This document shows positions 46,208 through 56,889 of a stretch of DNA of 64,000 bases, piece by piece (position 1 is the first letter of the stretch; the number at the start of each line of letters is the position of its first letter). A model generated the notes under the pieces. It searched no databases. It had not been told where the DNA came from and saw nothing but the letters and a program-made list of their open reading frames with translations. A program made the translations under genes and the position numbers. This stretch comes from Dendrobium chrysotoxum (Eukaryota > Streptophyta > Magnoliopsida > Asparagales > Orchidaceae): positions 98,265,264-98,329,263 of the forward strand of contig CM034314.1 of NCBI GenBank assembly GCA_019925795.1. Direction: 5' to 3'.

Positions 46208-46745
46208 TGATTGACAGTACTTGAGGTCGCAAGTAACCCTAAGGGAAATACTTGAGTTTGCAAGCAAACCTAATAACAATTGGTGAAAATAGCGAGAAAA
46301 CTGCTGATTTTAGAGAGAAATCAGCAATATGGTGCAGGAATTTCAGAAAATTAGACAAAAACACAATGGAACTTCTTCTATTCAATCCACGAATACGAAA
46401 AGCAATGCAAGATACGAGTTTTTTCAATTCGAGAGGAAGAAACTACTCTCCAAATCTCTAGCAAAGCTTAGAGCCCAAAAGAACAAACCCTAGATCTCAA
46501 ATTTCTTCTCAAATTCAAGATGCCCCAAACCCTAGCCCAAAAAGACTAATTAAAGCCAAAGGAAACTTACAAAATCCCTAAACAACCCCTAATTCAAATT
46601 TCCCTCATAAACAATAATTTAATTAATTGCTTGGGCCCACTAGGGCATCCCCCCCTGGTTCCGTCGCCAGGGTAATGGCCGCCGGCTGTAGAAGAGAACC
46701 AGTCTAGGTTGGACCGATTCAGCCGGCCCCTCCTGGGCCGGCCTA
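46208..46745 (-). repeat. Chromovirus 5' LTR
   Basis: Matches the other LTR up to 46647. The extra ~98 bp to 46745 includes 'ccccctgg' and 'gaaccagtcta', also found at the outer end of the LTR of the second element (62222-62305), so it probably belongs to the LTR. The last two bases read TA rather than CA. Confidence 0.7.
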
Positions 46746-46750
46746 AGGCG

Positions 46751-47337
46751 ATGCTTGGATGAAATTTTACCAGGGCTTACTTATAGTCCACAAAAACCTG
46801 GTTGCAAAATTAAGGACTGTTGTTATATAAAACCCATTTAACTCGCCATTAATTTTCAACGATTTAAACAGCATGAATAGCTGAAACTGTTTAAGAAGCT
46901 TATAATGCTGCTGGAAGCAGGTTCTCCTTCATCTTGAAAGTTTCCTCAGGTTATATCTGCTAGAGCATGCCAGTCTTGAGACTCGGTCTGGATGAAACAT
47001 TATTAGGGCTTTCTTATAAGCCACATTAACCTGCTTAAAAGGAAAAGAACCATAAATTGTTGAAGGATCTTGGGGCATACAACAATTTAATTAATTTTTG
47101 TAGTGATCTTTGAGCACAAGATTAATGGTTATAACCATTCGAATGATCATCTTATGGCTCTAAAATTGCAATCCATATGCCTCCTCTTTCTATTTTAGCC
47201 ACCAGCCCTTCTTCAACACTACTATTGCCAGGTCCCAAGTCCTGGATAAGAAAAATAAAAGGTTGTATTAGATAGTCGACAGTCAATGTAAAATTTGACG
47301 AATAATCATAACATGAATCCTTTAAGACATTGTGTTA
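46751..47337. other. Intergenic DNA with a ~45-bp direct repeat
   Basis: 'gatgaaattttaccagggcttacttatagtccaca..aacctg' (about 46758-46800) recurs as 'gatgaaacattattagggctttcttataagccacattaacctg' (about 46990-47033). Otherwise nothing recognisable. Confidence 0.5.
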
Positions 47338-47827
47338 ATGCTAGGGCATTCCCTGAAAGCGACGCGTTGCATGACCTGAATACAACGACAAGTGTGCAAG
47401 GGCTACAACACCGACGCCTGGCTGCAGTGTTAAATAGGCAAGGGTTCCCACATTATGGACGGATGTAGGCAAAGAAGCTAGTCCATAAAATAAAATTAAA
47501 AAAAAACTTAGAATATAGGAGGTACCCTTACAGGCAAATTAATGGAATTAATAAATATTATGATTAATAAGAAAATAAATATTTTATGCATTCAAGAAAC
47601 TAAATAGGTTGGAGAGAAGGCTAAGTAGATTGATAGTTTATGATTTAAACTATGGTATTCTAGTGAGAGTCGTACTAGAAATGGTGTAAGTATGATTATA
47701 GATAAGAGTTTAAAAGATAATATTGTAAAAAATAATAGAATTTAAGATATAATTATAGCTTTAAAGAATGTTGTTGATGCTAAGATTATTAATATTATAA
47801 GTCCCTATTCTCCTCAAATAGGTTTGG
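47338..47827 (+). mobile_element. RTE-type LINE fragment (5' region and endonuclease start)
   Basis: 'ccctgaaagcgacgcg..gcatg' through 'cacattatggacgga' is typical of the upstream part of plant RTE LINEs. From about 47520 the frame reads 'LMELINIMINKKINILCIQETK', the start of an AP-type endonuclease with the catalytic Glu in QET. The reading continues, with stop codons, to 'IISPYSPQIGLD' at 47826. The sequence then switches abruptly to family R copy A, so R inserted into, or recombined with, this LINE. No RT part was found nearby. Confidence 0.72.
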
Positions 47828-50286
47828 ATATGTGGGCTCCAAAAATTCCCAACCCGGCCTCCCCTACTTTCAGGAGAGTTTTAACGAATTAAATTTCAAG
47901 GTAAATTTTTCGAAGACAGATTGGGTTTGAAATAAGACACCACTAAGAGATTTCGCCCTCATTGTGCAATGACTTTATGATCTGAGTTATGATTTCCTAT
48001 AGGCACAAGCCCCTATAGTTAATTACCCCTCCCGATAGCGAGAGAGAACTTTTGATTAAGGCTAGTTATCAAACATATACGTAGAGAAACGTAATATCTG
48101 GTGTATATGTTTAGGCATTTGAAAATTTAATATTTAAAATTAGAAATTTCACCATCTTGCACTTAAAGCGGATGGTGGGTGAAGTGATGATGGATCCGAT
48201 CAAGATCCTATGGTTCTGTCGTCCCGGACGATCATAATACCTAGTCTACTTAGTTATAGGAGGTAGACGACCCAACTTGACAGAATGATCCTTGTCGGCA
48301 GCCATGAGTTGTTTCGTCCAAAAGAACCTTATAGACCTGGGGTGAATATTTGTTTAAGGGAATAAATTTGAATCTACCTTAGCTAAAAAAGGGCTTTGTA
48401 CTACATCGATTATATCATATTAATTCAAATCTCAAATATTTGAAAAATTGGAGAACATGCAAGCTATGACCGTAACGGTAATACAGTGGAGTCGTTAGAC
48501 CAAGCCACTTGGTCAGAGAGTCGCGTTCATAGTCGTTAACCACATGGAGCCATCTGGCCAAATCACGGGTTATTTGCGGAGCCATCCGGCTAAACCGCTG
48601 ATCAGAGGACCAATGATACGTCCTTACTGGAAAGAGACTGTTTGAAAACGAATCTTAGTGATATTCTCGACCAGACATTAACACTTCGTAAGCTGAAGTG
48701 ATATTTGAATATGTCCACCTCGACAAATTATTACGGAGGATATATGAATTTTTCTTTAAGTATTTGATGGTTGAATTTCAATTTTTAAATATTTTAGATT
48801 TTGGTAATTTTTGGAATTTTGGATTTCAAGGGCATTTGGGAATTTAGGGGGTATTTTAAATATCTGTGGTCTCCTCCGATTGAGATATACATTAACACGG
48901 ATGTCATCGTGGTAGTTTTATGGGACATTTAATTTATGGATTAAACATTGTCGACTCTGTCCACTTGCTGAAAGAGGATTGGGTTCATTGTGGGCTTCAG
49001 GCCTTTACTAGTGAATTTCTCTTGTTATAGACCTTGAAGGCCTAATATGAATATATAAAATAAATATCCAGTCGACACCGCGACCATATATTTGTTTGAT
49101 GGTTCGAGCCATGTCGACTCCAATCCACTCACAAAGGAGGATCGGGCTTGAACTTAAGTTTATTTTTTGACCTGCGCAACATCCTCAGACGTCACATGTG
49201 TGCATGCATCATATTCGTTGGGGCTCATGTGGACATTTTTGTAATTATCTATTGAACCTTGTCGACTATGTTTAATTGCTGACAGTGGATCAAGTTCGTT
49301 GGCGGCTTTGTGCATTTACTAGTGGATTTTCTTGTTATATACCTTGAAGGCTTAATATTGAATATATAAAATGAATATCCCGGTCAGCGTCACGATCATA
49401 TATTTGTTTGATAGTTTAAGCCGTGTCGACTCCTATCTGTCCACATAAAAAGTCAGGCTCGAACTTAAGTTCATTTCTGATCTACGTAGCATCGTCATAC
49501 GTCACGTGTATAATACAACACGCTCCTCGGGGCTTATGAGGATATATACTTGCATATGCATTTCTTTGTGTCATATTTGCATATTTGCACATACATTTAT
49601 ACTTTCATTCGTATATCGATGTGCTTGCATATGCATTTCTATATTTGTGTGTATACATGTTGCAGTGCATGTGTGGGGGTATTTTAAAAGTTTTGGCACT
49701 AGTCAGCTATGCAGGCAACTTTCATTTGAATATACGCAACGCTCTATTTGAGAACTTGTAGACGCCTTATGCTCGATTGTATGAATGTTGCGGATCCGAT
49801 GGCGTGATGCCACACTATAATTGTTTACTGCTTCTTGCAGATGAGTTGTTGTTGAGAAATGTACAGGGCTCCACTTGGGAATTTATAAACGCCTTCCATC
49901 CACTCAGATGCATACTACGAATCCAATGGCCGGGCATTGTGTTTCAGTGGTAATTTATTTGACTTCTGTCCACTTGCATGGATGTTGCGGATTGGGTTGC
50001 ATGGCGTTGCACTATAGGTCATTTGCCGTCTTATGCAGGTAGACTGTCGTGCGCTGACAAATCTGCCACAGCTGCTGTAGATGTCGGCATCTGCTGGACA
50101 TTTGCTGGAGGTCTTCTGTATTTACTTGTGGATGACATGTAGTGCATATAGCGAGTCTCCTACGGCAGCCCGTAGGCGCTTGCATTTGCTGCACGTTGTA
50201 TGTCTTCACTTGTAGGAGAGCGGTGTATTTACTTGACGTTGAGTGACGATCGATGTATCATCCACTGCTTATTATTAATCATCACT

Positions 50287-50289
<3 letters not shown>

Positions 50290-50317
<28 letters not shown>
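50290..50317. repeat. (TA)n microsatellite
   Basis: About 14 TA units inside the cassette region of family R copy A. Confidence 0.9.
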
Positions 50318-50321
<4 letters not shown>

Positions 50322-51599
50322 CTATGCATATGATGCATCTTCCATCATTGCTAGTAAGCATTTGCATTCGCCACGATCTTTTATTCCATGCTTGTAGAAG
50401 GTCCACCATATTGTCGATACCTTCACCATCACTACCGTGGGCAAGTTGTGCACAAGCCAGATCTCCTATAACGACTCGTAGGACCTTGCATTTACTGCAT
50501 TTCATTCGCTTATGCTTGCAGAGGATCGGTGTATTTGCCATTTATTGGATGGTTGTTGATTGCAAGGTTATTAACCGTAGGAGTGTCATAGCATTCACTG
50601 CACATCACTGATCGTCTTTTGTAGGCATATTATTGTACATATGGAGAATCTTCTAAAATTGCTAGCGAGTATTTGCATTCAATGTTCACTGCATTGGGCA
50701 TATTTGCAAGAGGCCATTTTGATTGATGTTGATTGCAGAAGCTCGTTATACCCACTGCATATCTGTTGTTATAGTCTGCAAAGGCTTGCTTTCATTATAT
50801 ACCGCGTTGTGTACGTCTTCTCTTAACTTACATGTCTTTCATCATCATCTGTGGACAATCTGTCAAACATGTGTTAAGAGTCCCTCGTGGTCCGCAGGTG
50901 ATTGTTGCTTATGGTTGTATGGTGAAATTGATATTTCCATCAAATATCTATTACTCCTACCCTTAAATGAATTGTGACATTTATACTACAATCCTTCTAC
51001 TCGTAGGCGAGGTATTGTATGAAGGACAGATCTCCTACAATGCTTCTCAGGAGCTCGTATACACTACAAATGTGTTGCTCTCCTCTTATAGGTAATGTGC
51101 CACATGCATCGCATCTCTCTTAACCGCATTCATAGGGAACTCATTATATTCACAATTCGCCAATTGTCATTGTTGCTTTTTGATATTTGCATTTCAATTA
51201 GCATGAAGCCTTTCGACATTTTATTAGAAACTCCACATTGTTGATGGTGTGCACACCGATTGGAATGCCACTGCATCTATCATACATCATTTATTCTTTG
51301 CTCATAAGCACATCAACGTGTATGTATCATACTTCTATAAATATAGGTGAGATGAAGGTCGTTTGTCAATTACCACTGTTGATAAAAGAGTTTGCAATAT
51401 TCATCGGAGGATTTGGTTCATTGCTTGCAATCAGATTGTGTATTATTCTTGGTTTATGCTTTAGTCCTTGTTCACCATTAGTTTCATATTTGTGCACTTT
51501 TATTTTTATTTTGTAAATTACAGGTTTTAATTTTAGAAATTAGGTTTTGTTCCCTGCTATTCTTTGTTCAAGTCCCCTGTTCACTGAAAAATCCGACAG

Positions 51600-51960
51600 T
51601 CTCCGGTGTCTCCCCTGTTTAGGAGAAATTTCAAGAGTCATAGCCTGCCCTCCATTTCAAGAAAGACGTGCACGGTCGGTGTCGGGTGCCACCGCGGCCG
51701 TAGTCTTCAATCCTACCACGTAAAGAAAGGCATGCATAAGTCTTCAGGGGTACCTGTTTGAAATGCGTAATTCTTTCCCCGTAAGCACTGAGACATCCGG
51801 GTACTTAAAAGTGTCCATGTCATGCTAAGAAAAGCATGCACAAGGCTCGCCCGCCTCGCTGCAAGCGCCGCACCGGGTTCCCTCCCACTATGTTAAGAAA
51901 AACATACATAAGGAGTCCCCCGGCACGCCGTAAACACCGAGAGCAGAACTTCATAGGATT
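51600..51960 (+). repeat. AAGAAA-loop hairpin array in family R copy A
   Basis: Four short stem-loops share the loop AAGAAA: 51655-51672 and 51717-51734 (partly mismatched), 51821-51838 (CATGCT with AGCATG, perfect) and 51889-51906 (TATGTT with AACATA, perfect). Homologous hairpins occur in copies B and C with other stem sequences. Confidence 0.8.
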
Positions 51961-52133
51961 TTAAGTGTAGAAGGGTCATTATACCTTGGTGAGCGAGGTG
52001 TCGGCAACGATGTTGAGGACGACGACAACGAGAGATCAAATCACACAATCTCACTCTCCTCTCTATTTGTATAAATTTCCCTCTTTTTTTTTTGCTATTT
52101 CCTCTTTTTTTGCTCTATTTTCTTTTTTTGTTG

Positions 52134-52135
<2 letters not shown>

Positions 52136-52169
<34 letters not shown>

Positions 52170-52170
52170 G
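52136..52170. repeat. (AAT)n microsatellite
   Basis: About 11 AAT units. Related TTA tracts at 53880-53925 and 57771-57793 occupy comparable places in the other R copies. Confidence 0.9.
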
Positions 52171-53336
52171 TATTAGTAATTAATAATAATAGTTAATAGT
52201 AGTAAATGGCTAATAATAATGATGATAGACATAAGATCAAAGAAGGCTTAGAGAGATTTTTTTTGTTAAAGGCTGTTTTGATCTGTAATAGGCTGATGGT
52301 TAATGTTGAGGTTTTTGGTGGGTTGTTTTGTAGTGGGATTTGGGCTTTATGTGGAGAGGAAGGAGTGTGGAGAGGGGGATTTGTCTTTGGTTTAGAGTAA
52401 GCAGAAAGCTGCAGAAGTGGAGTAGAGGTGAGTTGGATTCAAGTAAAGAGGAGTTGCAGGTGGTTGTTTGGGGCTGTTTAGATGCAAACAAGTGTTAGAG
52501 TGAGGGAAGTGCAGGCTATTTAAGGTTTGGAGGGCACGGGTAAATTAGATCGGATGTTCAGGGGCTGGGTCGGCTTGGGTTCGGGCAAGCTATCTGGAGG
52601 GAGATCGATTGGTGGAGGAATCAGGTAGCCGAGAGTTTGGGGGTATGTGGATCTGATGTGCGTACAGGCTCAACCCAGACGGTCGGTGGGTTTGGCTGTG
52701 AGGGAGTGTTCTACTAGGTAAATCAGGTTGCTCTCCTTGTGTAGAGGCATTTGGTAGGCTAGGAAAGAGTCGATTGATATTCACGCCTACTTTAACTGTA
52801 GTGATGTAAAGTGAAGACTGGTTTGAAAGTTTCGACTGCTGTTGAAGATGGAGGCAGGGTCCGGACGGTGGCTGTTCATGTGAGGAGGTTGGCAAAGGGA
52901 CGACTGGTGCGGCTACTATATGGATCGACGAACGGGTTGGAACGAGATTTGCGATTGGATTGGGAGCTTAAGAGCTAGCGTCGGATTGCAGGGACGGAAG
53001 GCTGAGGCGTGGAGTTGGTCGGTAAGAGAAAAGCCTCGGTCGGGAAACTTTTGTGTTTGGGCTCTGAGTCGTAGGCCATGAGAGGTATCGGGATAACATG
53101 GTCCATGATTTCTAGTGACAGGTGAGGGTCTTGACTACTGGAGAGGTCGGAGTGGACAACCGTGGGGAAGAAATGGGTTGTTAGATCGGAAGATTCAGAT
53201 CTCGCGTGCAAGGAAAAAACTCAGGCTTTCATTATACTTCATTTTAACAACACAAGCGGAGTCTAATCGAGGCGACATGCTGCTCTCGTTGACCCCTACA
53301 CACCAAAACACGCAAAAAGAGACGAAAATCGGCGAT

Positions 53337-53800
53337 TTAAGCAACGTGCATGTCAATGCGACGCGTCGCTTGAAAGGTCACATGACCTCTGATTATTAAA
53401 CGGACTGAACCGTTGCAATCAGGACGTCTAATTCGCCTAAGAGGGAACCCCTCGTAGTCAGATTGAACGAGACCGATCCATAGGGGCGATCAACACTCGA
53501 AATTGACGTGCAATGTCACCCAAATGACGTCCGATTGTAAAATGGATTTCATCGTTGCATTTGAAACGTCGTTGATACTCAAAAGTGACTATCAATTTGT
53601 CCAATTAAAATCACGTAGTGAAATCGGCACACATTCCAAGGCAACATCGTGCAAATTGAGAAAATCGACGCACGACGTCGCCCAAACGACGTTCGATCGC
53701 AAAATGGGTTGCGCCGTTGCGATTGAATAGTCGACAATACTTAGATTGGACTATAATTTTACCAAATAAAGTTCACGCGAAGAAATCGACACGCATTTCA
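53337..53800 (+). repeat. CpG-rich ~160-bp tandem repeat, three units
   Basis: Units starting near 53337, 53499 and 53659 share 'cgacg..caatgtcaccc.aa.gacg', 'cgat.g.aaaatgg' and 'ccgttgc' followed by '..gtc'. CpG content is far above the surroundings. It lies at the 3' end of family R copy A just before the (TTA)n junction. Confidence 0.6.
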
Positions 53801-53879
53801 GAGCGAGATGTATGGATTTCAAGATAACTGCACGCGAATTTTGAGAACGAGCAAATTTTTTATTCATTGCTACAGCTAT

Positions 53880-53925
53880 ATTATTATTATTATTATTATT
53901 ATAGTAATATTATTATTATTATTAT
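53880..53925. repeat. (TTA)n microsatellite at the A/B junction
   Basis: Two TTA runs with a short 'gtaa' interruption mark the point where plus-strand copy A meets minus-strand copy B. Confidence 0.9.
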
Positions 53926-53929
53926 GAAA

Positions 53930-56848
53930 ATTTGACATTCAAATTGACACAAATTACAATTAATGCATACCTCGTATCCTCCCGTTTTATCGAAATCCTA
54001 CATTGAACTCTGATTAATCTCATAAATCCTGCTGCTGTAGCCTGTTGACCTCTAACAATAAAGTCCAAAAGAAGTTTAAAAAAATTATATAAAATTATTA
54101 CTTGTAAAACTTGCACTAATCCTGTGCAAAATCAGGCCCATACCTTTGCAAACGGCGCCGAAACGTGCGTATCTGCTTGATCACGCCTCTACATCGTGTC
54201 AATAAAATGAAGACGAAGAGAGGGGCTTCGTTTCCGATTCTTCCCACACGCAAATGCTTCGAAAGCCCCAACAGCTCTTCCAATTTCACGATCGAATCCT
54301 TCAGACCAAAACTCTTCTATCTTGCCATCTTCAACCTCACGACCCCGATACCCATCTCTACAAAGCCGTCGAACCCAATCACTGCACCAAAGCCCATCTT
54401 CGACGCCTCCAAGCCGCAACCCACGACCTGCCCTCTTGTCGACTGACTCAGACGTAAGCAGGCCAAACCTACCTTTGTCCTGATCTCCAACCTGACATCC
54501 ACAAGCCTTAGTCGAAACCCCTTTACCCTGCTAAAGCTCCCGCCGACCCTCCATCGACCCCCAATCCCCCGACCGAAATTCCGCCCCTTCCAAGCCGAGC
54601 CAGACTCCTGACCTTCCTTCCTCTCTAACCTAATCGGACCACTCCAATCCAAATCAGAAGCTCGATTTCCCTATCTCACATAAACCGGTCGAAGCCAGTT
54701 GCCCTCCTTCATTCCTTAGGTAGCCGCAAGCTTCTTTCCATCTCCTTCTTTCTCTCTAACTCTTTTCTCTCTCTCTATCTTTATATATATATTAATATAA
54801 TTTTTTTAGAAATAAAATGAAAAAAGGAAAAATGCAAAAAAAAAGAGAGAAAAAGTTCAAAAAATGAGAAAAAAGAAAATTCGCAAAAAAAAGGAGACAA
54901 TGAAAAAAATGAGAAAAATGTCAAAAAAAAAAGAAAAGAGAGGGGAAGAATAAAAAAAAGAAGAGAAAAAGAGGGAAAAAGGATTTTTTTGTGTCTTAAG
55001 TTTTTGTGCACGTAATAGGGGAAAGAAAACTGCGTTTTCAACAAGTACCTTCGAAGATCCATACAAGCCTTTCTTGGCGTGGTGGGGGTTGAAGACTACG
55101 CACGGGGTGTCACCCAACATCAACCATACACGTCTTCTTGATGTGGCGGGCAGGGCTATGACTCCTGTAGTTTTTCCTAAATAGGGGAGACGCCGAGAGG
55201 CTGCCGAAATTGTAGTTGTAAGAGAATATATCGTTCCCATACCAATAAAGATATACAACGTGCAGCATGTACAAATGCCTACGAGTCGCTGTAGAAGATC
55301 CGTCGTGCACCCAATATATCATTTACAAGTAAATACAAAGAGGATTCGCCACAATCACAATGAACTTCCGCGAGCTGCCGTAGAAGACCCAACGAATATT
55401 CTAAAAATGCCTCAATACGTGTACTATGATATTTATACACACAAACACAAAGAAATAAATGTGCAATCATATACCCACATGGGCCTCGGCGAGCATGTAG
55501 TATTTACGCACGTAACGTCGGAGGCGGGTCAATAAATGAACTCAAGTTTGAGCTCGATCATTCTATGGGGATAAATAGGAGTCGACACGGCTCGAACTAT
55601 CAAATGAATATACGATCAAGGCATCGACTGGAATATTCATTTTATAGTTCATGTTAGGCCTTCAAAGCTCATAATAAGAAGATTCGCTTATAAAAGCATG
55701 AAGCCTATGAACTGCTTGATCCTCTGTCGGCAAGTTGAGAGAGTCGACAAGGTTCAATCCATAAATTAAATCGCCCATGAATATCCCGATGATGGCCACG
55801 TTGAATGCAAATCTCAACCAGAGGAGCCAATTTCAAATATTCAAAATTCCACCCAAATATCCATGAAAATCCAAAATTCCAAACTATTAAATCCAAATAT
55901 TTAAAAATTAAAATTCAATCATCAAACACTTACAACAAAATCTTCCACTCTCTGCAATAGTTTGTTGAGCTGGACAAATTAAAAAATCACTTCAGTTCAC
56001 AAAAAGCTAGTGTCTAGTCGAGAATATCACTAGCATTCATTCTCAAACTATCTCTTGCCAGTAAGGACGTGGCATGTGTCCTCTAACAGGCAGTTTTATC
56101 GCCAAATGGCACCGCAGGTAAATGGTTATGACTGGGGCCCTATGAATCGAGTGATTTGCCGTCAAATGACACCATTAAATTACGGTCATGGCCAGAGCCC
56201 GTAAGCTGCCCAATGGCATCATATCCTTGAGATATGAATCAATATGATATAATCGATAGGGCACAAAGCCCCTCTGTTAGCTAAGGTGGATTTAAATTTG
56301 TCCCCTTAGGCAAATATCCACCCAAGGTCTATAAGGTACCCTTGGACTACGCAACCCATGGCTGCCGACAAGGATCCTTCTATCAAGTTGGGTCGACTAC
56401 CTCCTCTGACTAAGTAGACCAAGGACCATGATGACTCGGGATGACGGATCCATGGGATCTTGATCGGGTCCATCATCCATTCCCCCACTATCCACTTTAA
56501 GTGCAAGATGGTGCAATTTCAAATTTTAAATATCAAATCTTCTAAATACCTAAGCCCATGCTGCTACTATATGCCAGATAACACATATTTCTACGTATCT
56601 GATCGACGACTAGCCTTAATTAAAAGTTCTCTCTCGTTATCGGGTGGGATAATTAACATAGGGGCTTGCACCTATAGGAAACCAGAACTCAGATCATAAA
56701 GTCCTCGTAAAATGAGGGCAAAATCTCTGGGTAGTGTCTTATCTACAAACCCAATCTGCTTTTCCAAAATTTACCCCAAAACTTAACCATTAAAACTCCC
56801 TCGAAAATACGGGGAGGCCGGGGCACAAATTTTTGGAGCCCACATAGT
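53930..56848 (-). repeat. Family R, copy B (reverse orientation)
   Basis: Read on the minus strand from 56848, it opens with the same 'tgtgggctccaaaaattt' head. It shows the 'taggcaca' / 'cgatagg' landmarks and GTCGAC-containing middle part, a shortened cassette region (55260-55470), two hairpins (55064-55081 and 55129-55145), a T-rich tract (54990-54780) and a GC-richer end (54770-53930). Proline- or arginine-rich frames at 54165-54650 lie in that end and have no recognisable domain. Confidence 0.7.
54780..54990 (-). repeat. Polypyrimidine (minus strand) tract of copy B
   Basis: A-rich on the plus strand with scattered G. Equivalent tracts occur at 52080-52130 (copy A) and 57820-57990 (copy C), always between the hairpin array and the GC-richer end, so it is a family feature and not chance. 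Confidence 0.7.
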
Positions 56849-56889
56849 TGCTCTGATCTTCTCCCCGCCAGCTCTATGACATGATTTTA

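Larger units (their letters stand above)
39357..46745 (-). mobile_element. Chromovirus (Ty3/gypsy, probably Reina lineage), minus strand
   Basis: Two LTRs about 6.4 kb apart flank, on the minus strand, gag, protease, RT, RNase H, integrase and a chromodomain. The primer site is complementary to initiator tRNA-Met. Short LTRs and the gag type point to the Reina lineage. AGGCG at 39352-39356 and 46746-46750 may be the target duplication; this would extend the right-hand LTR to 46745, about 100 bp beyond where the two LTRs stop matching. Pol has many stops and gag is split by a solo LTR, so the element is dead. Confidence 0.85.
47828..53880 (+). repeat. Family R, copy A (most complete)
   Basis: Regions in order: conserved head (47828-49680), beginning 'tgtgggctccaaaaattccc' and including short internal repeats of 'ggagccatctggccaaa'; ~160-bp degenerate cassettes (49680-51240) with 'cttgcagg', 'gttgcggat' and 'tttacttg' themes; an array of hairpins (51600-51960); a T-rich tract and (AAT)n (52080-52170); and a GC-richer 3' region (52200-53880) with a CpG-rich tandem repeat. 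No protein of a known transposon is encoded. The short frames inside look like products of composition. It may be a non-autonomous LTR retrotransposon; no LTR pair was identified. Confidence 0.7.

Noticed and set aside
49506..51516. Several 60-95 codon frames in R copy A as small genes
   Set aside because: They are Cys/Ile/His-rich products of degenerate cassettes, not preserved between copies.
54165..54652. Overlapping frames of 93 and 111 codons in the GC-richer end of R copy B
   Set aside because: Frames overlap on both strands, no domain is recognised, and the equivalent regions of copies A and C do not share them.
54780..55258. Phe/Ser-rich minus-strand frames suggesting membrane proteins
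   Set aside because: They translate the T-rich tract of R copy B; low complexity, not a gene.
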